A DNA stretch of 64,000 nt, from positions 27,728,425 to 27,792,424 of the forward strand of contig CM044965.1 of NCBI GenBank assembly GCA_024516035.1, given 5' to 3'. Shown here piece by piece: positions 56,873 to 64,000 of the stretch. The notes beneath the pieces are model-generated. The model saw nothing but the letters and a program-made list of their open reading frames with translations, searched no databases and was not told the DNA's origin. The translations under genes were made by a program, and so were the position numbers. The stretch is from Bactericera cockerelli. Taxonomy: Eukaryota > Arthropoda > Insecta > Hemiptera > Triozidae. Numbering within the stretch: the first letter of the stretch is position 1; the number at the start of each line of letters is the position of its first letter.

Positions 56873-57315
56873 CACTGAGATCATATAATATAGAGGGAAC
56901 CTTACCTATCTCGAGTTGAACAAATTTATGCGTCTAACTTTGAACAGCTGATGGTCCCTCTTTCAACAAATCCCGGCTTCTGATTGGTTCAATTTATTTG
57001 AATTTTTTGTTTACTTCATGTAAAGGCGGACATCTAAACATCTTTAATTTTCACGTCAGATACCAACTCTTATATTTCAACATAATAAGTAGAAAATAAG
57101 GAAAGTAAAAGAGGAAGCAAAGACAGAAATTACTAATATGTAAGTATGAAAATAGTAAAAATATTATCTCAGAAGAATTAGGTAGTTTAGGTACCCACTC
57201 TTTCGCGAGAGAAAAATTACTACAAGTCCGGCATTGATTTTGAAATCAGCTGATGGTCCCTTTTGAACGCAAATCTTGATACATCGGGTTCCCTCTATGT
57301 TATATGACCTCAGTG
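56873..57315. mobile_element. Second copy of the 8-bp-TSD MITE
   Basis: 443 bp, opposite orientation to 19,275-19,749. Ends CACTGAGATCATATAATATA and inverted ...tatatgacctcagtg, flanked by the exact 8-bp repeat ctcgattc (56,865-56,872 and 57,316-57,323). Internal text (aacagctgatggtccctctt, caacaaatcccggcttctga) is the reverse complement of the first copy. Confidence 0.93.
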
Positions 57316-57898
57316 CTCGATTCCGTTTCCGCACAGGCGCAATATTGGGCCCTATTCAAAAGAAGGAAATGCTTTTTCTTCCGAAATCCAAAGGAGTTGC
57401 TTCGATCTACAATAAAAAAGTTTTGAGTACAATAAAGAGTTTTTTCTTTTATCAAATATCAAAAGCTTTTGTTTCTATGGAAGTAAAAGGTACATGTCCA
57501 TCACAAAGCTAAAAATAAAGCTTGCAAACATTTTCTTTGCTCACGAGCAATTACAATTTTTCTATGAAATATGGCCCATTTCGCACAGAGGGTATTTTCA
57601 CCTCTGTGTGAAAATCATCTGTGTTATTGTTTACATTTTCTAATCTTTTCAAAAATAATTTTTGTCTGGTGATTCTTCTTGTTTATTAGTTTTAAATTTC
57701 TTTATCCTTTTTAAGAATTTAAACTGTTAATAAATTTGCCGCTTTTTGATCTCGTCGAGTAAGGACCTTTTCTGAATTGCTCCTCGTGAAATTTTTTGGC
57801 TTTTAGGCCTTTGTGAAAAAAAAAATATTTTTTTCTTTCTTAAATTTTCTTTTCCCTTGGTTTTGAACTTTCTTTGAAACTCTAGTACTGATTTTTCA

Positions 57899-59509
57899 GT
57901 GAAGGGGAGCAATATGCTCCCTATAAACAATAATCAGTCTCCTGCTATCCAATCCTATCCAGTTTCTCAATCCAGCTCCCATGTCCTATCCTATCCAGTT
58001 TCTCAACCCAGCTATCATGTCCAATCCTATCCAGGGCCTCAATCCAGCTACCATGTCCAATCCTACTCAGGTTATCATCCCAATCTACTGACTCCTCATT
58101 CTGCAAGTTCCATGCCATCCCAGAACATGTATTCTCCAATATATACTTCTGCCCAAGTTCCTGCTCAAGCACCTTCTCCTTTTCAAACCTCCTTATCTGC
58201 TTCTCACTCAACACAAGATATTTTCTCTCAAACTCCTCATTCTTCCTCTTCTCAGCAAGGTGGATTTGTACATGTTTCAAGACGTAAAAGAAATTCAAGA
58301 ATGAGGAGAGATCATTCAGTTTCCTCTTCAAGTAGTGGTGTTACTATTGTCAGTAAAAGTAGTAAGAAGAAAGATACTCCTCAACGTGGTAATATCCCTG
58401 TCTCTAACAAGTTTGATGCTCTCCGAAATCTCAACAGTGATGAAGATATGTTCTCCAATGAAGACAGCCTGCCAAAGGAAAAAATCCCTCCAATTTTTAT
58501 CTCCAAAAGTTGTGTTCAAGACCTTCGTGTGTTAATCACCAATTTGAAAACAATCTCAGTGGATTTTAGTATCAAGGATACAAGAGAGTTTTTAAATCTA
58601 CAGTGTGGTACCATTGACACTTACCGTAAGTTCAGTACATATTTAAACAATAAAAAAATTGAATATCATTCCTTCCGTTTACCTACTGATAGAACTATTG
58701 ATGTAGTATTAAAAAATGTCCCAACATCCTTCACTGAAAGTGAAATCTCCTCTGAATTGGAAACTCTTGGCTATAAGGATTTTAAGGTCATGAGAGTATG
58801 GAACAAAGAAAAAAAACCTATTCCTGTTATTAATCTTTATCTAGATAAGAAGCATTTAAAGAACAAAGAAATATATGATCTTACCAAGCTTCTGAATTGT
58901 ATTGTTTATATTGAACCAAAGAAAAAGTATTCTAATGTTCCTCAGTGCTCAAAGTGCCAAAGATTTAATCACACAAAGAATTATTGTAATCAAGCACCAC
59001 GTTGTGTGTACTGCTCTGGTGCGCATACCTCTTCTGAATGCTTGAATAAAAATGTTGAAAATGCTGTACCTAAGTGTGTGAACTGCAATGAAAATCATAC
59101 TGCAAACTATAAAGGTTGCAAGTATTATGTTGAGCTGAAAAAGAAACGGTTTCGTGATAATCAACAGTTACCTGCTTCTAATATTATTCATTCTTCTCCT
59201 CCTCCAGATATTAGCAATTTTCCACCCCTTCCAAGTCAAAGTTCTCCTGCTATTGTTCCAGAACATAATCTGTACCGCATTGGAACTGATCACTCATACT
59301 CAAGAGTTGCTCAATTTGGCCCTCCTCCTTGTTCATTTTCATCATCAGAAAATACTCAACCCCAGGTATCATCTGATTCTTCATCCTTGTTTGATTCTGT
59401 CATGGATAGTATTTTATCAGCAATAAAACCATTTTTCACATCTCTACTTGCAAAAATCAAGCCTTTACTCAAAAACTTCATTGCTACACTACTTAATGGA
59501 TCAGGTTAG
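57899..59509 (+). CDS. LINE ORF1, gag-like nucleic-acid-binding protein
   Basis: 536 codons from ATG 57,899 (a second in-frame ATG follows at 57,914). The N-terminal third is rich in Ser, Pro, Gln and Tyr with a repeated SYPVSQ.S.HV motif. Residues about 220-340 form the domain that precedes the zinc knuckles in Jockey gags. Then come three knuckles: CSKCQRFNHTKNYC (CX2CX4HX4C), CVYCSGAHTSSEC (CX2CX3HX4C) and CVNCNENHTANYKGC (CX2CX3HX6C), at about residues 350-400. The C-terminus is Ser/Pro-rich. It coats the element RNA. Intact. Confidence 0.93.
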   Translation: MKGSNMLPINNNQSPAIQSYPVSQSSSHVLSYPVSQPSYHVQSYPGPQSSYHVQSYSGYHPNLLTPHSASSMPSQNMYSPIYTSAQVPAQAPSPFQTSLSASHSTQDIFSQTPHSSSSQQGGFVHVSRRKRNSRMRRDHSVSSSSSGVTIVSKSSKKKDTPQRGNIPVSNKFDALRNLNSDEDMFSNEDSLPKEKIPPIFISKSCVQDLRVLITNLKTISVDFSIKDTREFLNLQCGTIDTYRKFSTYLNNKKIEYHSFRLPTDRTIDVVLKNVPTSFTESEISSELETLGYKDFKVMRVWNKEKKPIPVINLYLDKKHLKNKEIYDLTKLLNCIVYIEPKKKYSNVPQCSKCQRFNHTKNYCNQAPRCVYCSGAHTSSECLNKNVENAVPKCVNCNENHTANYKGCKYYVELKKKRFRDNQQLPASNIIHSSPPPDISNFPPLPSQSSPAIVPEHNLYRIGTDHSYSRVAQFGPPPCSFSSSENTQPQVSSDSSSLFDSVMDSILSAIKPFFTSLLAKIKPLLKNFIATLLNGSG

Positions 59510-60623
59510 ACAACCAGACATTCACAAACTATCAATCCTTAACTGGAATGCTAATGGCCTCAACTCAAAACGAATGACATTTATTGATTTTCTTGTCCGC
59601 CATGATATTGATGTGGCTTGTGTTTCTGAAACTCACCTTGTTCCATCACAAAAGTTCAAAGTACCAAATTACAGAGTCTATAGAGGAGATCGTTTTCCTG
59701 AAGCTGCATACGGTGGAGCTGCTGTATTTGTGAAGAACAGGATTTTGCAAGAAGCTATAGTTCTACCCCCAATGGTTTCTTTTGAAATTCAAGGTGTCCT
59801 TATCTCTTTGGCGAATGGTGCTAAAATCAAAATATTTGCTGCTTACCTTCAACCTTGTAAAACATTATCTGTGAGAGATTTAGCGCACATTTTTGACTGT
59901 GAAATTCCTACTATTGTAGCTGGAGATTTGAACTGCAAGCACCCTGCATGGTACAGTGTTGTCTCAAACCCTAATGGAAGGAAACTCTTTAGATTGATGA
60001 ATCAATCAGAGTGGATAGTACTTGGTCCTGATGAACCCACCTATTTTCCAAGTCATGAAAACAGACACCCTGATGTTCTGGATGTAATTCTCTGTAAGAA
60101 TGTTCCCAATGTTATTTCTCAGCAAGTTCTCGCAGAGTTAGACTCTGACCACAACCCAGTTGTAATTCAGCTGGATGCAATTTTTCTTCAGAGTCCTTCC
60201 AAATTGAAACTCTTAAATGGTCCTGTTGATTGGGATCTATTCAGAGAAAAGATACAAAATATCAGTATTCCTTCTTCTTTTGAAAGTACTATTTCCATTG
60301 ATCATGCCATCGAAAGCTTTACCGACACTGTGAAGGAAACTGTTAGGCTGTGTTCGGGCCCACACAAGAAATCCATCAATTCTTTCATTCTTCCTTGTCA
60401 CTTGAGAATGTTAATCACATACAAGCATCGTGTAAGAAGAAGGTGGCAGCGAAATCGTTATGCACCTGACAAAAAACTTCTAAACATTATAACTAGAAAA
60501 TTAAAATATCAGCTTGATGAGTTTCGATATGAAGGTTACCAAGAATATGTAAAAGACCTGCACCCTGAAGATGGTACTCTCTACAAAGAAACAAAAAGAA
60601 TTTTACGTGAACAAGACAGGTAA
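59496..60623 (+). CDS. LINE ORF2, endonuclease part
   Basis: ATG 59,496 (MDQVRQPDIHKL) overlaps the ORF1 stop (TAG 59,507-59,509) by 14 nt, a layout used by LINEs for reinitiation. AP-endonuclease motifs follow in order: LNWNANGLNSKR, CVSETHLV, GGAAVFVKN, VAGDLNCKHPAWYS, HPDVLDVIL and SDHNPVVIQL. The frame stops at TAA 60,621-60,623 because of a frameshift, not at the natural end. Confidence 0.93.
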   Translation: MDQVRQPDIHKLSILNWNANGLNSKRMTFIDFLVRHDIDVACVSETHLVPSQKFKVPNYRVYRGDRFPEAAYGGAAVFVKNRILQEAIVLPPMVSFEIQGVLISLANGAKIKIFAAYLQPCKTLSVRDLAHIFDCEIPTIVAGDLNCKHPAWYSVVSNPNGRKLFRLMNQSEWIVLGPDEPTYFPSHENRHPDVLDVILCKNVPNVISQQVLAELDSDHNPVVIQLDAIFLQSPSKLKLLNGPVDWDLFREKIQNISIPSSFESTISIDHAIESFTDTVKETVRLCSGPHKKSINSFILPCHLRMLITYKHRVRRRWQRNRYAPDKKLLNIITRKLKYQLDEFRYEGYQEYVKDLHPEDGTLYKETKRILREQDR

Positions 60624-62212
60624 AATCATCACCAATAAAAATTGGTGATGATTTCATTACATCTCCTCAAGACAAATGTGAGGTGTTTGCCAGCTCATTG
60701 GAAGATACCTTCAAAGTCAATGAAGATAACTTCAACTCTGAAAAAATCAAGGAAATTGGTGAATACCTCTTAATAGAACCTGTGTCCGTAGAGTTACCCA
60801 TTCCATACGTTACTCCCAGTGAATTACAAGACGAAATAAAAAAATTGAAACATAAAAAAACTCCTGGTCATGACCTAATTTCTAATGAGATCATTCAAGA
60901 GTTTCCTCTCAAGGCTCTTATTTTTCTAACAGCCATCTTCAATGCTTGCCTTCGTTGGAAATATTTTCCGTACCTGTGGAAACATGCACAGGTGATTGTA
61001 CTTCCAAAACCAGGTAAACCTAAAAAGGACCTTAAAAGTTACCGCCCAATTAGTTTACTGCCATGTATGTCAAAACTGTTTGAAAGAATAATAGCTTCAA
61101 GACTCAAGGATGTACTATTCAACTGGGATGTCCTCCCTATTTTTCAATTTGGTTTTCGTGAAAATCATTCAACAACTCATCAAATGGTAAAATTCTCTGA
61201 ATTTGTGAACAGCAATTTTGAAAACCGTAATGAAGTAGCAGCTGTGTTCTTGGATCTCCAGCAAGCGTTTGACCGTGTGTGGCATCAGGGTCTGATTTTC
61301 AAGATGAAAAAACTGAATTTTCCCCAATATCTAGTAGGAATAATATCCTCATTTCTTCAAAACAGGTCCTTTGCTGTGAAAATTGAAGAACACTTTAGCA
61401 CTATCCGTCCTGTCCGTGCTTCAGTCCCGCAAGGATCCGTGCTTGGCCCGATACTTTTTAACTTGTACGTCAGTGACATTGCAAACAACTTCTTGCCCTC
61501 TGACAATTGTTTTGTTGGCATGTTTGCTGATGATATACTTATAGCGTCTGCCAATGAAAATCTTTGTCATGCTCAATCTCAACTTCAATTGCTCGTCAAT
61601 GAAGTTGTTAAATGGTGTTCCCAGTGGTGTGTTACCATCAGCGTGCAGAAAACTGAAGCCAAAATATTTTCTCTTCGTCGGTCACCAAACCCACCCTGTT
61701 TGTCAATAAACAATGTAAATATCCCATGGCAAGTAAATTCAGTGCGATGGCTTGGTGTATGGTTCGATAGAAGGCTGTGCTGGAAAGATCACATTTCTAC
61801 TAAGGTTTCAGAAGGATACCAAAGACTGTCAAAATTATTCCCTATATTCAACAAGAAGTCCTCACTAGGAATGAAATCAGCCTTGTTAGTTTTTAAGTCA
61901 ATTCTCCTTCCTGTAATCACATATGGCTGTCCAGTTTGGCTCCCTGCTGCAAGAACACACTGGAAGAAACTTGAAATATTCCAGAACAAGGTTCTTCGGA
62001 TCATCACAAAAGCCCCCTGGTTTGTTAAAAATGAAAGAATCAAAAAGGACCTGAATGTTCAACCAGTGTATAATGTCTGTGTTCAAAGATATATTAATTT
62101 CATCAAGGATAATCCTCATGATCTTGGCCACAGAGGCTATGTACGCAGAAAAGGAATACACCTTCCTCAAGATCTCCCTATTATTGTCCATGCACTTCTA
62201 GACCATACCTAA
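60611..62212 (+). CDS. LINE ORF2, reverse transcriptase part (after frameshift)
   Basis: Continues ORF2 in another frame, open from 60,611 to TAA 62,210-62,212. RT motifs: KTPGHDLISNEII, LPKPGKPKKDLKSYRPISLL, FQFGFRENHSTTHQ, VFLDLQQAFDRVWHQGL, SVPQGSVLGPILFNLYVSDI and catalytic FADDILIA (about 61,524-61,548), then the thumb and C-terminal region (WLGVWFDRRLCWKDHI, PVITYGCPVWLPAA, LEIFQNKVLRIITKAPWFV). No RNase H domain, as usual for Jockey. Confidence 0.94.
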   Translation, partial: TRQVKSSPIKIGDDFITSPQDKCEVFASSLEDTFKVNEDNFNSEKIKEIGEYLLIEPVSVELPIPYVTPSELQDEIKKLKHKKTPGHDLISNEIIQEFPLKALIFLTAIFNACLRWKYFPYLWKHAQVIVLPKPGKPKKDLKSYRPISLLPCMSKLFERIIASRLKDVLFNWDVLPIFQFGFRENHSTTHQMVKFSEFVNSNFENRNEVAAVFLDLQQAFDRVWHQGLIFKMKKLNFPQYLVGIISSFLQNRSFAVKIEEHFSTIRPVRASVPQGSVLGPILFNLYVSDIANNFLPSDNCFVGMFADDILIASANENLCHAQSQLQLLVNEVVKWCSQWCVTISVQKTEAKIFSLRRSPNPPCLSINNVNIPWQVNSVRWLGVWFDRRLCWKDHISTKVSEGYQRLSKLFPIFNKKSSLGMKSALLVFKSILLPVITYGCPVWLPAARTHWKKLEIFQNKVLRIITKAPWFVKNERIKKDLNVQPVYNVCVQRYINFIKDNPHDLGHRGYVRRKGIHLPQDLPIIVHALLDHT

Positions 62213-62486
62213 ATTCCTTTCTTCCTATTACCTAAATTTCTGATTATTACTAGACCACACCTGTATTCCTTTCACCTGAACTCCTGATTATTATTTTAAA
62301 CATTTCTAGTCTTTGTGGGCTTAATTCTAATATTTATTTAATTATAAATATTTTACACTGGGCCAATATAGCCTAGGGGTGTGCTCATAATTGTTGTTGA
62401 ATTTTTTTTTTTTTTTGTTCTTTTATTTGTTAATATTATTATTATTATTTTTTTTTTGGTTTGTTTGTTTGTTTTTTTTTTTTTTT

Positions 62487-62517
<31 letters not shown>

Positions 62518-62700
62518 CTCCTACTTATCCTGATCCTTGTATTTGTTTGTATCCTTTTCCTGTTTCTTGTACTGTCTTGTCATGTTTTTTCCCTGTACCC
62601 CATTTATCTGTATTTTCCTATCCTATGTACCTTATATCCCCAATTTATAAAAGTTTTAAATAAAACTGAAATAAAGTTTGAATATTCAAAAAAAAAAAAA
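62213..62700 (+). other. LINE 3' UTR and poly-A tail
   Basis: Short internal duplication (attcctttcttcctattacc / attcctttcacctgaactcc with ctgattatt), then a very T-rich tract (62,401-62,518), an aataaa-type signal (aataaagtttgaa) and the A tail. Confidence 0.88.
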
Positions 62701-62827
62701 AAGAATTTAAACAAGTTTTTTCCGAGATGGAAGCCAATTTGAAAATAATTATTACTATTTCGATCTCAGCCTTCTCAGCGAAAGAAGTACCTACAATTTA
62801 TATCTCACAGGCACGTTGACTGTTGAT

Positions 62828-62980
62828 ACCAGTGTCGATGGCACGTTGAATTCACCAGTTTTCGTTCCGTCGATTATGATAAGCAACGTCCAGCGAATTC
62901 AGGACTCGGATGGGTGACCATTTAAATTTTGGACAATCTTGATGCTAGCTATTCCCGGTCCAACTCAAACTGTGCTATCT
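62828..62980 (+). mobile_element. 5S rRNA-derived SINE, sense
   Basis: accagtgtcgatggcacgtt, gaattcaccagttttcgttc, ..., gataagcaacgtccagcgaa, ..., gactcggatgggtgaccatt. This is 5S rRNA-like sequence in sense, with the internal control region recognisable, then the family body (gatgctagctattcccggtc). Confidence 0.85.
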
Positions 62981-63164
62981 ATTGTTCAATAATTGAATTA
63001 ATTTATTAATAAAGAAAAATGTTAATTCATTGTTTTATCACTATCCAATGTTCTCTTTTCAATGTTCTGCATTTTACTTATTTTCTACACAGGTATCTAC
63101 CAAATGTACTCATTATTCATGATTTCCCAAGCCCTTCAAAGACTTTTTATGCTCGACGGTGTCA
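62981..63164. other. Non-coding spacer
   Basis: No feature seen. Confidence 0.4.
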
Positions 63165-63370
63165 GGAGTCACAGTGTCCGAGTGGTCTAGCGCACCAGAC
63201 TTACATTGAAGTGAGCTGAGTTTGAATTCCGGAGGAATTAGACTTTTTTATATCTGTATTTTGGATGTTACGTGGTTCACTAATATCTGGTGTGGAAAAA
63301 TAAGTATTGGTAGAGACGACCACTTGTGACATACGAGAATAAAAAATGAATATGTTACTTGAAATTTCGT
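63165..63370 (+). mobile_element. tRNA-derived SINE, further family
   Basis: Head cacagtgtccgagtggtcta, gcgcaccagacttacattga, ..., gagtttgaattccgg, with box A (gtccgagtggt) and box B (gtttgaattcc), then an unrelated tail. Confidence 0.65.
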
Positions 63371-63420
63371 CAACCTACCGACATACGTTGTGATATAAAA
63401 TCACAAATAAACCAGATACA

Positions 63421-63605
63421 GCCAGCGTTGATGGCGCTGTGAACGCACCGGTTCTCGTGGGACCACCAAAGTTAAGCAACGTCCAGGTGAAGACTTCGTG
63501 ATGCTGGCATTTCGACCCAACCCAGGCTGGCTGAAGTTAATGTGGGTAGAAGGTTTGTGAGTTTCCTACGATCGCAGGGTAAAACCCCCGTCGTAATATG
63601 AAAAA
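63421..63605 (+). mobile_element. 5S rRNA-derived SINE, sense, best 5S head
   Basis: gccagcgttgatggcgctgt, gaacgcaccggttctcgtgg, gaccaccaaagttaagcaac, gtccaggtgaagacttcgtg; the first 65 nt follow 5S rRNA closely. Then the family body (gatgctggcatttcgaccca...ggctggctgaagttaatgtg) and an A-rich end (atgaaaaaaaac). Confidence 0.92.
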
Positions 63606-64000
63606 AAACAAGATAGGTAAATGCTACCTTTGTCCTAAAATGAGGAGGGTACAGTAAAAATATTTTTTTTTTTTGCATATATACTTGATTAAAAGATACA
63701 TATAATATTTTTTATTAATATTTAGAATATAATGACAAATATTTAACTTTCAATAAATACAATATGTCTATTGTAAATTAGTTTGTCCAAACTACTTGTT
63801 AGCAAACTTTTTTCTTAATCAGATGTCTTCAGGTCTTTCAGGCTCTATTAGGCCATTCAAAATTAAGGATATCTCTTGAAAGATGTTCGTCTTCCCAAAG
63901 AAAATACGTGGATATACGTAGGTATATAAAAAAGCTTTTCTTTCTTTCTTTCTTGGCGGTGCAAAATTAGCGTTTTGTTTGTTTCTCGAATATTGCCAGC
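63606..64000. other. AT-rich non-coding DNA
   Basis: No gene or repeat recognised to the window end apart from a T run at 63,661-63,675 and a (tttc)n stretch near 63,938. Confidence 0.4.

Larger units (their letters stand above)
57725..62700 (+). mobile_element. Jockey-like LINE, near full length
   Basis: Flanked by the 12-bp direct repeat aagaatttaaac (57,713-57,724 and 62,701-62,712) and ending in a poly-A tail (62,688-62,700), so both ends are defined: 4,976 bp. It has a short 5' UTR, a gag-like ORF1, an overlapping ORF2 with AP endonuclease and reverse transcriptase, and a T-rich 3' UTR. The only obvious damage is one frameshift in ORF2, so the insertion looks recent. Confidence 0.95.

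Noticed and set aside
62391..62742. Phe-rich + strand frames
   Set aside because: Translation of the poly-T tract in the LINE 3' UTR.
63421..63490. Genuine 5S rRNA gene
   Set aside because: Only the first part of 5S is kept and it runs into a repeated non-5S body shared by many copies.

Overview
The window is eukaryotic nuclear DNA, AT-rich, with intron-split genes, tRNA- and 5S-rRNA-derived SINEs, MITEs, a Helitron, a Jockey-type LINE and several kilobase-scale minisatellites. The gene families and repeat spectrum fit an arthropod, most likely an insect; nothing in the sequence fixes the species.

Layout. 1-6,011 is an 18-bp minisatellite that runs off the left edge. 6.0-25.5 kb is mostly non-coding repeat-rich DNA (SINE fragments, a hairpin, a 20-bp array, an 8-bp-TSD MITE, a palindrome, a 2.2-kb foldback element); a few exon-like open stretches at 14.3-15.4 kb are the only hint of a gene. 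25.5-42.6 kb holds six + strand exons of a beta-glucuronidase (GUSB-like, glycoside hydrolase family 2) gene, with correct intron phases. Intron 1 carries a Helitron with both termini (28,315-31,583). 45.5-55.3 kb holds four - strand exons of a secreted M14 carboxypeptidase-like gene whose frame is intact but whose zinc-binding and catalytic residues are mostly replaced, so it is probably a pseudoenzyme. 57,725-62,700 is a nearly intact Jockey-like LINE flanked by a 12-bp target-site duplication. The right end is SINEs and AT-rich DNA.

The most unusual feature is that local minisatellites repeatedly span exon-intron boundaries. In GUSB, the exon 5 acceptor is copied about 19 times upstream (52-bp unit), the exon 5 donor about 25 times downstream (86-bp unit), and the exon 6 acceptor about 9 times upstream (94-95-bp unit). 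In the opposite-strand carboxypeptidase gene the exon 4 acceptor is copied about 6 times with a 42-bp, in-frame unit. Each copy carries both intronic splice signal and adjacent exon sequence, giving dozens of near-identical competing splice sites.

The two genes are convergent. The catalytic half of GUSB is not seen in the remaining 21 kb, and GUSB exon 6 carries two apparent one-base losses, so GUSB is either damaged, affected by assembly errors, or has a very long intron that encloses the carboxypeptidase gene on the other strand.
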